Positions 34,546 through 42,857 of a stretch of DNA of 64,000 bases are shown in pieces. Source of the DNA: JAVVHH01 sp965199585. Its GTDB lineage: Bacteria; Pseudomonadota; Alphaproteobacteria; Acetobacterales; Acetobacteraceae. The stretch lies in NCBI GenBank assembly GCA_965199585.1, contig CBDASI010000002.1, positions 1,178,001 to 1,242,000 of the forward strand, in the 5' to 3' direction. A model generated the notes under the pieces. The model was not told the origin of the DNA. It did not search any database and saw only the letters and a list, made by a program, of their open reading frames with translations. Each line of letters opens with the position of its first letter. The first letter of the stretch is position 1. The translations under genes and the position numbers were made by a program.

Positions 34546-35600
34546 GCGAAGCCATCCTGCGCCGGAACGAGGACGACACCCCCGTCGCGCAATCCTTGCG
34601 TATCGGCTTCTGGGTCCTCCGCCTCGCCATGATCGCGTTGGCGCTGTTCTGGCTTACGTCGAACGTCCGCACCGTTCCGCCCGACAGCCAGGCCGTGAGC
34701 ATCCGCTTCGGCGCCGTCGTCGGCACCCGCGAGTCCGGCCTCGTCCTCGCCTGGCCCCGCCCGTTCGAAGACGTCGTCCTCGTGCCCAGCGCCCAGCGCC
34801 AGCTCGAACTCCGCATCGACGCTGGTCAGGCCTCGACCGCCGCCACCGTGGACCCGGCCTCCCGCTTCGCCACCGAACTACCGCCCGAAACCGCCGCCAT
34901 CGACCTCACCGGTGACGGCGGCGCCCTCCTGCTCGACAGCACGCTGTTCTACCGCGTCACCGACCCGGCCGCGTTCTACCTCGCCCAGGCCCACATCGCC
35001 CCCGCGCTGCGCCGTCTCTACCTCGCCGCCGCCGCCGCAATCATCGCCGGCAGCGACCTGAACGACGTCATCGTGGTCCAGTCCAACGCTTTCGCCGACG
35101 GCACCCCGGCGCTCCAGGCCCGGCGCGAGGCCCTGCGCGGCGCCCTGATCGCCGAAACCAACCGCCGCTTGCTGACACTCGCCACCGCGCACGCTTCTCT
35201 CGGCATCGAGGCCAGCCGCGTCGACGTCTCCGCCTACCTGCCGCCGGCCGCCAAGAACGCCTTCGACTCCGTCCTCGAAGCCACGCAGCTCGCCGAACAG
35301 GGCCTGGCCGCCGCCCATACCGACGCCGCCCGCGCCGACCAGGGTGCCCGCCAGGAACATGACCGCCTCATCGCCGAGGCCAACGCTAACGCCAACGAAC
35401 GCCTTTCCATTGCCCGCACCCAGGCCGCGACCATCGGCGCTACTGCTGGCACCATCGCGGCCGACCCGGCCATGCGACCAGCCCTGGTCGAACAGCTCTA
35501 CCGCGAGCGCGTCTCCGCCATTCTTCACGCCTCCGGCAGCGTCAACACCGTCGATCCCCGCAGCGGCCGCGTCATCCTCCCCGGCGGAGCAGTCCAATGA
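34542..35600 (+). CDS. HflK-like SPFH/band-7 protein
   Basis: The 352-residue product has one N-terminal membrane helix (about 22-42) and an SPFH domain beginning at SQAVSIRFGAVVGTRESG (about 49-66), with the proline-containing LAWPRPFEDV loop typical of HflK. The C-terminal half is a long Ala/Glu/Arg helix (about 240-330). It is the third SPFH gene of the operon and overlaps both neighbours by 4 bases. HflK and HflC normally form a cage around FtsH; no ftsH is in the window, so these look like paralogues with another partner. Confidence 0.82.
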   Translation: MSEAILRRNEDDTPVAQSLRIGFWVLRLAMIALALFWLTSNVRTVPPDSQAVSIRFGAVVGTRESGLVLAWPRPFEDVVLVPSAQRQLELRIDAGQASTAATVDPASRFATELPPETAAIDLTGDGGALLLDSTLFYRVTDPAAFYLAQAHIAPALRRLYLAAAAAIIAGSDLNDVIVVQSNAFADGTPALQARREALRGALIAETNRRLLTLATAHASLGIEASRVDVSAYLPPAAKNAFDSVLEATQLAEQGLAAAHTDAARADQGARQEHDRLIAEANANANERLSIARTQAATIGATAGTIAADPAMRPALVEQLYRERVSAILHASGSVNTVDPRSGRVILPGGAVQ

Positions 35601-37549
35601 GCGTCACCACCCTCGACGCCCCGGTCTCCGCCGGCATCGGTGGGTTGCTCGACCGATCCGAGCGCATCCTGCTCGGCCTCCGCCTGTCGCTGGCGATGTT
35701 TGCCGCCGGGCTGCTGATCGTCGCGGTCGGCTGGCAATGGCTGTTCCCGGAAGATGCCGTGCTGGCCAACTTGATCGCCGGCGTCGCGGCTGCCCTGGTG
35801 GCGCTCCCCGTTTTCGCCGCCTGCTGGCACAGCCTGCGGCACCCCAGCCTGCATGGCGTCACCGACCGGCTGATTGCCGTGGCCATTGTCGCCGCCTGGA
35901 CCAGCGGCGACCTGATGACCGCCGCGATCCTCCCGATCGTCATGATTGGCGGCCACGTGCTCGAGGAACGCAGCCTCATCGGCTCGCGCGAGGCCATCCG
36001 CGCCCTCGGCCGCCTCACCGAAACCACCACGCGGCGCCTCCACCCCGATGGCTCGGTAGAGCTCGTCGCCTCCCGCGAGCTTCGACCCGGTGATCGCATC
36101 GAGCTCCTCCCCGGTGACCGCGCACCTGCCGACGGCACCGTCACCGCCGGCGCCGCCAGCCTCGACATGGCCTCGCTCACCGGCGAGTCCGTTCCGGTGG
36201 AAATCGCGACTGGTGACCCGTTGCTGGCCGGCTCCATCAACACCAATGGCCGCATCGAAGCCGTGGTCGACGCCGTCGGCGAGAGCACCACGCTCGGCAA
36301 GATCATTGGCCTGATGCGCACCGCCGAGCGCGCCAAGCCGCCCGTCGCGCGCCTGCTGGAGCGGTATGCAGGCCAATACATGGCCGCCGTGCTCATGATC
36401 GCCGCCGGCACCTGGTTCGCCACCGGCGATCTCCCGGCCACGCTCGCCGTGCTCGTCGCCTCCTGCCCCTGCGCCCTCGTTCTGGCCGCACCCGCCACCT
36501 CGGTGGCGGCCATCGCCGTCGCCGCCCGGCATGGTATCCTCATCAAGGGCGCAGCTTTTCTCGAACATCTGTCAGAAGCGTCATCCATCGTCTTCGACAA
36601 GACCGGCACACTGACCCTTGGCGAACTGGCCCTTCTTCGCATCGTCAGCCCCGACCCGGCCGATGAAGCCGCTGCCCTGAACGTCGCCGCGGCCCTCGGT
36701 GCCAACAGCAATCATCCCGTCAGCCGCGCCGCTGCCCGCGCCTACCACGCTGCCGCCGGCGACACTCCGCATTTGGACCTCCGCGAGTTCCGCGAGATCG
36801 GCGGCTTCGGCCTTACCGCCAGCTTCGACGGCGAGACCGTCGCCTATGGCCGCCCCGACCTCCTGGCCAACCTGGGGATCGACGCCCTCACCGATCTGCC
36901 GCCGCATGACGGCCCGATCGCCGCCGTCAGCCGGGGTAACCGCCTGCTCGGCTGGCTGCTGTTCGCCGACCAGCCCCGCCCCGAAGCCAACGTCGCCCTA
37001 GCCGACCTCCGCAGCCTCGGCCTGACGCACCAACTCCTGCTGACCGGCGACCGCCTTCCCGTCGCCCGCCGCATCGCGTCTTTCCTCGGCATCGGCAGCG
37101 TCACCGCCGAGGCGTTGCCCGAGCAGAAGATGCGCCGGGTCATGGCCGAGATCGACGCAGGGCACATCCCGATCGTCGTCGGCGACGGCATCAACGACTC
37201 GCTGGCGCTGAAGGCCGGCGCCATCGGCGTCGCCATGGGCGCCAGCGGCACCGACGTGGCGCTGGCCTCGGCCGATCTCGTGTTGATGACCAGCGACCTC
37301 CGCCGCCTCGGCACCGCCATCCGCCTCAGCCGCCGCTGCCGCCGCACCATCCATGTCAACGTCGCCATCGGCCTGCTCTGGACGCTCGGCCTCGTCGCGC
37401 TGGCCGCCACCGGCGTGCTCGGCGCCGAGGGCGCCATCATCGCCGCTCTGCTGCACAACGTGTCCACCTTCGCCGGCTTAGGCAACGCCGGCCGCCTGCT
37501 GCTGTTCGACGAGCTGGACCGGCCCGACGCCGCACTCCGTCCCGCCTGA
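35597..37549 (+). CDS. P1B-type heavy-metal-transporting ATPase
   Basis: The 650-residue product is a metal-pumping P-type ATPase: TGES (195-198), the metal-binding CPC motif in helix 6 (290-292, SCPCAL), phosphorylated Asp334 in DKTGTLT, and GDGIND near 532. The HP motif is present as SNHPVSRAAA. There is no N-terminal metal-binding domain (HMA), and the last helix region reads LLHNVSTFAGLGNAGRLL, where zinc/cadmium pumps usually carry an acidic residue, so the metal cannot be assigned. It overlaps the third SPFH gene by 4 bases and closes the operon. The His-rich SPFH tail could supply the missing cytoplasmic metal-binding function. Confidence 0.9.
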   Translation: MSVTTLDAPVSAGIGGLLDRSERILLGLRLSLAMFAAGLLIVAVGWQWLFPEDAVLANLIAGVAAALVALPVFAACWHSLRHPSLHGVTDRLIAVAIVAAWTSGDLMTAAILPIVMIGGHVLEERSLIGSREAIRALGRLTETTTRRLHPDGSVELVASRELRPGDRIELLPGDRAPADGTVTAGAASLDMASLTGESVPVEIATGDPLLAGSINTNGRIEAVVDAVGESTTLGKIIGLMRTAERAKPPVARLLERYAGQYMAAVLMIAAGTWFATGDLPATLAVLVASCPCALVLAAPATSVAAIAVAARHGILIKGAAFLEHLSEASSIVFDKTGTLTLGELALLRIVSPDPADEAAALNVAAALGANSNHPVSRAAARAYHAAAGDTPHLDLREFREIGGFGLTASFDGETVAYGRPDLLANLGIDALTDLPPHDGPIAAVSRGNRLLGWLLFADQPRPEANVALADLRSLGLTHQLLLTGDRLPVARRIASFLGIGSVTAEALPEQKMRRVMAEIDAGHIPIVVGDGINDSLALKAGAIGVAMGASGTDVALASADLVLMTSDLRRLGTAIRLSRRCRRTIHVNVAIGLLWTLGLVALAATGVLGAEGAIIAALLHNVSTFAGLGNAGRLLLFDELDRPDAALRPA

Positions 37550-37631
37550 CGGCAGTTGTCACAATAATTCAACGCACGCCGCCACTACGCCGTGGTCGAT
37601 GTCATCCAACTCACAAATCCGAGAACTGCCA

Positions 37632-38246
37632 ATGCCCCGCCTTATGCTCCTCTGTGCAACCGCGCTCACGGTCCTGTCTCCCGCCATCGCGCATGCCGTC
37701 ACGATCCAGACGTCGCTGAGCAGCTTCACGGCCGCGGTCGGCACCAGTGGCATCAGCACCACCTCGATCCTGGGGAACCTGTTCGACCCGATCTCGACCG
37801 TCAGCCTCGCCAACGGCGTGACCGTCGCGCTCTCCGGCACCGCGGACGTCGTCGATCAATCTGGCTTCGGCAATATCCCGTTCAGCAACGGCTATGCCGG
37901 CCAGGTCGTCGACAGCACCGGCAGCAGCGAAACGCTCACCTTCTCGCGCCCGGTGATGCGCTTCGGCTTCACGCTATCCCCCGATGTCGGCCTGTTCGGC
38001 CCAACCCCCGTCACCATCACCATCACCCTCGGCGACGGCACCACCACGTCGCTGACCAACAGCTTCGCCTATGGCGGAACCCAATTCATCGGCTTCAGCG
38101 GCGGTCCGGAAACCAGCATTACCGTCAGCACGTCGGCGCCAGACTTCGCCTTCGGCCAGTTCCTCACCGTCCCGGAACCCGCTTCCATTCTACTTCTCGG
38201 CACCGCGCTGATCCCCTTGGCGCGGCGCCGCCGCAATCTCCTCTAG
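37632..38246 (+). CDS. PEP-CTERM sorting-signal protein
   Basis: The 204-residue product has a signal peptide (about 1-22, ending AHAV) and a C-terminal PEP-CTERM signal: VPEP, a hydrophobic helix (ASILLLGTALIPLA) and a basic RRRRN tail. Such proteins are processed by exosortase and are often tied to extracellular polysaccharide; no exosortase is in the window. The middle is a Ser/Thr/Gly-rich beta-sheet domain without other identity. The ATG at 37632 opens the signal peptide; the frame is open from 37599. It lies 82 bases after the ATPase gene. Confidence 0.85.
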   Translation: MPRLMLLCATALTVLSPAIAHAVTIQTSLSSFTAAVGTSGISTTSILGNLFDPISTVSLANGVTVALSGTADVVDQSGFGNIPFSNGYAGQVVDSTGSSETLTFSRPVMRFGFTLSPDVGLFGPTPVTITITLGDGTTTSLTNSFAYGGTQFIGFSGGPETSITVSTSAPDFAFGQFLTVPEPASILLLGTALIPLARRRRNLL

Positions 38247-38269
38247 AAACCTGCGCCTAACGGCGTAAC

Positions 38270-38291
38270 TCTATTCGAAATAGAATGGAGG
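38270..38291. promoter_or_regulatory. Palindrome and ribosome site before the BVMO gene
   Basis: TCTATT-CGA-AATAGA (38270-38284) has perfect 6-base arms and is followed by GGAGG (38287-38291), 7 bases before the ATG at 38299. The palindrome could be an operator next to the ribosome site or an RNA hairpin affecting translation. Confidence 0.35.
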
Positions 38292-38298
38292 AACGCCG

Positions 38299-39933
38299 AT
38301 GGACATCGGAGTCAGTCCCACTCCCGCGACAGCCGGCGTCACGCGGACGCTCGATGCGGTGATCGTTGGTGCCGGGTTCGCCGGCATGTATCAGCTGCAT
38401 GTCCTGCGCGATAAACTCGGCCTCGATGTCCGCGTCATCGAGGCCGCCGATGGCGTCGGCGGCACTTGGTACTGGAACCGCTACCCCGGCGCCCGCTGCG
38501 ACTCCGAGAGCTTCTATTACTCCTACAGCTTCTCGTCCGAGCTCGAGCAGGAATGGGAGTGGACCGAGCGCTACCCCGCCCAGCCCGAGATCCTGCGCTA
38601 CCTCGAGCACGTCGCCGATAGGTTCGACCTGCGCCGAGACATCCAGTTCGGCACTCGCGTCACCGCCGCACGGTTCGACAGCGCCCGCAATCGCTGGCTG
38701 GTCGAGACCGATACCGGCGAGCGCTTCGACACCAGCTTCCTCATCACCGCCGTCGGCTGCCTGTCGACCGCCAACATGCCCAGCCTCCCGGGCACCGAAA
38801 CCTTCACCGGCCAGATTTACCACACCGGCCTCTGGCCGCATGACGGCGTCGACTTCACCGGCAAGCGCGTGGGCCAGATCGGCACCGGCTCGACCGGCAT
38901 CCAGGCCATCCCGGTCATCGCCGCGGCCGCCGCGCACCTCACCGTATTTCAGCGCACGCCCAACTACAGCGTGCCTGCCCGCAACGCCCCGCTCTCCGCC
39001 GAAGAGCAGCGCGCCGTCAAGGCCGACTACGCCGCCATCCGCGCCAAGAGCCGCTCGACCCCCGGCGCGCATCCATGGGACAACGCGCCGGACAGCGCGC
39101 TCGACGTCGACGAAGCCGCCCGCTTCGCACGCTACGAAGCCGCCTGGCAAAAGGGCGGGCTGCGTTTCCGCTCGACGTTCAGCGACGTGCTGACCTCTCC
39201 CGACGCCAACCAGACCGCCGCCGACTTCATCCGCGCCAAGATCGCCCAGACCGTCCACGACCCGGTCACCGCCGAGAAGCTCACCCCGCGCGACCACCCG
39301 TTCGCCGCCAAGCGCCCGCCAATCGACAGCAACTATTTCGAGACCTACAACCGCGACAACGTTACCCTCGTCGACCTGCGCGCCACCCCGATCGAGTCGA
39401 TCGTGCCGGCCGGCATCCGCACCTCCGACCAGACGTATGAGCTCGACATCCTGGTCTTTGCCACCGGCTTCGATGCCATGACCGGGCCGCTCCTCGCCCT
39501 CGAGATCGAAGGCGAACTCGGCACCCTGCGCGACGCCTGGGAGGCGGGCCCGGTGTCCTACCTGGGCCTGCAGATCCCGGGCTTTCCCAACCTCTTCACC
39601 ATCACCGGCCCCGGCAGCCCGTCAGTGCTCACCAACATGCCCACTGCCATCGAGCAACATGCCGACTGGATCGGCGCCTGTATCGCCCACATGCGGCATA
39701 CCGGCGCCACCCGCATCGAAGCGCGCCCGACCGAGACGGAGGCCTGGCGCGCCGAGGTCACCCGCGCCGCGGAAGCCACCCTGCTGCCAATGGCGTCCTC
39801 GTCGTGGTATTTGGGCGCCAACATCCCCGGCAAGCCTCGCGTGTTCATGCCTTACGCCGGCGGCCTGCCGCACTACGCCGCCATCTGCAGCGACGTCGCC
39901 GAGGCGGGTTATCGAGGGTTCGTGCTCGCCTGA
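38299..39933 (+). CDS. Baeyer-Villiger monooxygenase (flavin-dependent)
   Basis: Class B flavin monooxygenases of this type insert oxygen next to a ketone using NADPH and FAD. The 544-residue product has the FAD-binding GAGFAGM (about 24-30), the second dinucleotide fold GTGSTGIQ (near 196), and the Baeyer-Villiger fingerprint FTGQIYHTGLWP between them. GGTWYWNRYPGARCD is typical of cyclohexanone-monooxygenase relatives. The natural ketone is unknown. A strong ribosome site (GGAGG) and a palindrome precede the ATG. It is convergent with the following heme-monooxygenase-like gene, 2 bases away. Confidence 0.9.
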   Translation: MDIGVSPTPATAGVTRTLDAVIVGAGFAGMYQLHVLRDKLGLDVRVIEAADGVGGTWYWNRYPGARCDSESFYYSYSFSSELEQEWEWTERYPAQPEILRYLEHVADRFDLRRDIQFGTRVTAARFDSARNRWLVETDTGERFDTSFLITAVGCLSTANMPSLPGTETFTGQIYHTGLWPHDGVDFTGKRVGQIGTGSTGIQAIPVIAAAAAHLTVFQRTPNYSVPARNAPLSAEEQRAVKADYAAIRAKSRSTPGAHPWDNAPDSALDVDEAARFARYEAAWQKGGLRFRSTFSDVLTSPDANQTAADFIRAKIAQTVHDPVTAEKLTPRDHPFAAKRPPIDSNYFETYNRDNVTLVDLRATPIESIVPAGIRTSDQTYELDILVFATGFDAMTGPLLALEIEGELGTLRDAWEAGPVSYLGLQIPGFPNLFTITGPGSPSVLTNMPTAIEQHADWIGACIAHMRHTGATRIEARPTETEAWRAEVTRAAEATLLPMASSSWYLGANIPGKPRVFMPYAGGLPHYAAICSDVAEAGYRGFVLA

Positions 39934-39935
39934 GT

Positions 39936-40250
39936 TCAGCGGCCCACGGTCTGGATCACCTCGAAGCCCTCGAACTCCGGATGCCCAGCATACATCGGCT
40001 TGGTCCCGCCGGCGCCGCGATGCGCCGCGCGGAACGCCTCGGACGTCGTCCAAGCCTCGAAGGCCGGCTTGTCGCGCCAGATCGTGTGAGACGAATAAAG
40101 TACGTGATCCTCTTTCACCGGGCCGCGCAGCAGGTGGAACTCGACGAACCCCGGCACCGTCGCCAACTGCGAGTCGCGGTTGAGCCAAACCTGCTCGAAA
40201 TCCTGTTCCGCCCCTGGCAACACCTTGAACCGATTCATCGCGATGAACAT
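39936..40250 (-). CDS. Antibiotic-biosynthesis/heme-degrading monooxygenase-like (ABM) protein
   Basis: The 104-residue protein has the ferredoxin-like ABM fold of IsdG/HmoB-type heme monooxygenases: MFIAMNRFKVLPGAEQDFEQ at the start, GFVEFHLLRG in the middle and W-R-D-K-P-A-FEAWTTSEAF with the HRGAG segment. An Asn and His that could serve heme degradation are visible, but many family members degrade other substrates. ATG at 40250 is preceded by GGAGG at 6 bases. It diverges from the SOUL lipoprotein gene across 145 bases. Confidence 0.8.
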   Translation of the reverse strand: MFIAMNRFKVLPGAEQDFEQVWLNRDSQLATVPGFVEFHLLRGPVKEDHVLYSSHTIWRDKPAFEAWTTSEAFRAAHRGAGGTKPMYAGHPEFEGFEVIQTVGR

Positions 40251-40395
40251 CGCAGCCTCCTTCACAATCGAGCCGCTACTTGGCCCCATCCCCCCGATTT
40301 GCACCACCCCGCCGGCGACGAACGAGCCCCGGGCAACGAAAGCCGCTTGCGCCCGTTCATCTGTCTCCCGGCAACGCCGCACACGGGGAACTACT

Positions 40396-41013
40396 ATGCG
40401 AGGCGTCATGGTTGCCATCATTTCCGGCCTGTTGTCGGCGGGTTGTTCGGTCTTCGGCATCCGCAACGAGAACACGCCGTCCTACACCGTCGAACGGACC
40501 ATCGAGTCCGGCATCGAGGTTCGTCATTACGGGCCCCGCCTCGCTGCCGAGACCACCGTTACCGGGAGTGAGACCGCTGCGCGCAGCCAAGGCTTCCAGC
40601 GCCTCGCCAGCTACATCTTCGGCGGCAACGCGACGAAGACGTCGATCGACATGACCGCGCCGGTCGCTCAGACCATCGACATGACGGCGCCGGTCGCCCA
40701 AACCCGCACCACCGATGGCAAATGGCGCATCCGCTTCTTCATGCCGGCGAACTACACGCGCGAGACCCTGCCGTTGCCGACCGATCAAGCCGTGGAGATC
40801 GTCGTTGTCCCGCCCGAGACCATCGCCGTGCTGCGTTTCTCCGGCAGCACGTCCGCCCAAGCCGTCCACGAGGCCGAGGATCGCTTGATGACCGCGGTGT
40901 CCGCAGCCCGGTTGAAGACCACCGGCCTGCCGTTCACCTGGTTCTACGACCCGCCCTGGACTCTGCCGCCACTTCGCCGAAACGAAGCCGCCGTGCTGTT
41001 GCAGGTGGATTGA
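40396..41013 (+). CDS. SOUL-family heme-binding lipoprotein
   Basis: The 205-residue product has a lipoprotein signal (lipobox LSAGC, Cys17) and a SOUL heme-binding domain (YTVERTIESGIEVRHYG, then RFFMPANYT, TWFYDPPWTLPPLRRNE). A tandem ten-residue repeat IDMTAPVAQT is encoded at 40645-40704 with three synonymous differences between copies; paired IxMTAPV motifs are usual in this family. It should sit in the periplasm or outer membrane. It diverges from a heme-monooxygenase-like gene, suggesting a shared link to heme. Confidence 0.87.
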   Translation: MRGVMVAIISGLLSAGCSVFGIRNENTPSYTVERTIESGIEVRHYGPRLAAETTVTGSETAARSQGFQRLASYIFGGNATKTSIDMTAPVAQTIDMTAPVAQTRTTDGKWRIRFFMPANYTRETLPLPTDQAVEIVVVPPETIAVLRFSGSTSAQAVHEAEDRLMTAVSAARLKTTGLPFTWFYDPPWTLPPLRRNEAAVLLQVD

Positions 41014-41038
41014 TCAACCCGTAACCGAGGAACCCAAG

Positions 41039-41194
41039 ATGAAGCAGCCGCACACCGAAAAGTCGATCGACCACACCGACGACGAGCAGAACACCGGCAA
41101 TCACAAGAAGCCCGGCGAAAAAGATGCCGGCGGCGCCGACAAGTTCGGCGGCACCCGCACCGGCGCCGACAACGTCGAACCCACCAAGCCGTAA
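41039..41194 (+). CDS. Small hydrophilic protein (51 aa)
   Basis: A 51-residue, highly charged and glycine-rich protein starts at ATG 41039 with a good ribosome site (GAGGAA, 7 bases away). It has no membrane segment or recognisable domain and looks intrinsically disordered (composition rich in Lys, Asp, Gly, Thr, Asn). It lies 25 bases after the SOUL gene and 10 bases before the D-aminopeptidase gene on the same strand. Small disordered proteins of this type are sometimes stress-related, but no function is assigned. Confidence 0.55.
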   Translation: MKQPHTEKSIDHTDDEQNTGNHKKPGEKDAGGADKFGGTRTGADNVEPTKP

Positions 41195-41204
41195 CATCAA
41201 TCCG

Positions 41205-42764
41205 GTGACCGTCGACCTCGAGCGGGCCGTCGCTGACCTCCCCCTCCGGTTCCCTGGGCCGGGTGGGGCTTGCGCCGTGCTTCGCAACGGCGAGGTCGTC
41301 ATTCGTCATGCCTGGGGATGGGCGGACGCGGAACGCCGGATCCCGTTCACGCCGCGCACGCTGTTCCGCATCTGCTCGATCACCAAGCAGTTCACCTGCG
41401 GCGTGGCGCTCGACACCGTTGCCGACATCGCCGAGCTCAACTCGGCAGTCGCGGCCGCTCTCCCGAACCTGACTGTCCCGCCCCCGAGCGCCGCGCAGCT
41501 CTGCCACAACCAGTCCGGCCTGCGCGATTACTGGGCCGTCGCCATGCTGCACGGCGCCCCCGCCGAGTCCGCCTTCGGCGCTGCGGATGCAGCCCGGGTC
41601 GTCCGCGGCACCCAGACCCTGCACTTCACACCCGGCACCCGCTACTCCTACTGCAACCAGAATTTTCGCATCCTGTCGGACGCGCTTGAGCACCGCACCG
41701 GTCGCTCCTTCGCCGACCTCCTTCGCACTACCATCTTTGAACCCGCCAACATGACGAGCGCCTTGCTGGCCGCAGATACGCAGGCTCTGCCCGACGGCGC
41801 CACCGGCTATGAAGGCTCCCAGGAGACCGGGTTCCGTCCCGCCGTGAACCGCATCGTCTGGACCGGCGATGCCGGCATCGCCGCCTCGCTCGACGACATG
41901 ATCGCCTGGGAGCGGCACATTGACCGCACCCGCGACGACCCGGCCGCGCTCTACAATCGGCTCTCCGCCCCCGTCAGCTTCGCCGATGGCACTCCGGCGC
42001 AATACGGGTTCGGCCTCGGCCGTCGCCAGGTGCATGGGCGCGACATCACCGCACACGGGGGTGCCCTCCGCGGCTGGCGCAGCCATCGCCTGCATGTCGC
42101 CGCCGATCGGCTATCAGTCGTCGTGTTGTTCAACCACATGGCCGACGCCCAACACGCGGCCCACTGCCTGCTAGACGCCGCACTCGGCATCACGGCGAAC
42201 GACGCCGTCCTCGACCCGGCGCCCATGCCCCCGATCGCCGGCGCCTACATCGAGCCCGAGACCGGCCTTTCCGTCCGCATCCAGCCCGGCCCACCCGGCA
42301 AGCTCCAGCTCCGCTACGACCGTTTCCCGGAAACGCTGACCCTCGCTGCTGACGGCAGCGCCGGCACCGCCGACGCCGTCCATCTCCGCCGCGACGGCGA
42401 CTCCCTCTGGATGGACCGTGCCGCCGACCACCAGTCGAGCCGATTGGCGCCATCCGCCGCGTCCCCGATCCGGACGGACATCGCCGGGACGTATAAGTGC
42501 ACGGAGTTGGACGCCGAACTGACCATCATTGGCACTGGCGCCGTGCTCTACGGCGCCTTTTCCGGCTTCCTGGGCCAATCCCGCATGGAGCTTCTCACCC
42601 CAGTCGCCTGCGACGTCTGGACGCTCCCGTGTCCCCGCGCGCTGGACCACACGCCCCCCGGCGATTGGACGCTGGCGATCCTCCGTGACGGCGCAGATAA
42701 ACCAACCGGCGTCCGGCTGGGCTGCTGGCTAGCGCGCAACTTGACTTATTCCAAAGTGGGATAA
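41205..42764 (+). CDS. dap: D-aminopeptidase (DAP, peptidase family S12)
   Basis: The 519-residue product has the penicillin-binding-type catalytic set S-x-x-K (SITK, about residue 59-62), YCN (near 150) and HGG (near 285). NQSGLRDYWA, HFTPGTRYSYCN, GDAGIAASLDDMIAWE and the end GCWLARNLTY agree closely with Ochrobactrum D-aminopeptidase (520 residues), which removes N-terminal D-alanine from peptides and carries two extra C-terminal beta-barrel domains. The GTG at 41205 gives the matching length. No signal peptide is visible, so it is probably cytoplasmic. It is convergent with rho across about 93 bases. Confidence 0.93.
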   Translation: MTVDLERAVADLPLRFPGPGGACAVLRNGEVVIRHAWGWADAERRIPFTPRTLFRICSITKQFTCGVALDTVADIAELNSAVAAALPNLTVPPPSAAQLCHNQSGLRDYWAVAMLHGAPAESAFGAADAARVVRGTQTLHFTPGTRYSYCNQNFRILSDALEHRTGRSFADLLRTTIFEPANMTSALLAADTQALPDGATGYEGSQETGFRPAVNRIVWTGDAGIAASLDDMIAWERHIDRTRDDPAALYNRLSAPVSFADGTPAQYGFGLGRRQVHGRDITAHGGALRGWRSHRLHVAADRLSVVVLFNHMADAQHAAHCLLDAALGITANDAVLDPAPMPPIAGAYIEPETGLSVRIQPGPPGKLQLRYDRFPETLTLAADGSAGTADAVHLRRDGDSLWMDRAADHQSSRLAPSAASPIRTDIAGTYKCTELDAELTIIGTGAVLYGAFSGFLGQSRMELLTPVACDVWTLPCPRALDHTPPGDWTLAILRDGADKPTGVRLGCWLARNLTYSKVG

Positions 42765-42819
42765 TGTCTAGTTAAAGTCATTCCTATGACTGCGAGGAGC
42801 GTGGCGACACGACAGTGCA

Positions 42820-42850
42820 GGGTAACGGCCGATACTCTATGCCGTTACCC
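42820..42850. terminator. Perfect hairpin between convergent dap and rho
   Basis: GGGTAACGGC (42820-42829) pairs perfectly with GCCGTTACCC (42841-42850) across an 11-base loop. It lies 7 bases after the rho stop, read leftward, and 55 bases after the dap stop. No T-run follows on either strand, so it is not a classic intrinsic terminator. Confidence 0.45.
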
Positions 42851-42857
42851 CAGATCA

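Noticed and set aside
40645..40704. Tandem 30-base duplication in the SOUL gene
   Set aside because: A paired IxMTAPV motif is usual in SOUL proteins, and synonymous differences show it is old rather than a recent event.
42820..42850. Intrinsic terminator shared by rho and dap
   Set aside because: The hairpin is perfect but neither strand has a T-run, so it is listed only as a hairpin of uncertain function.
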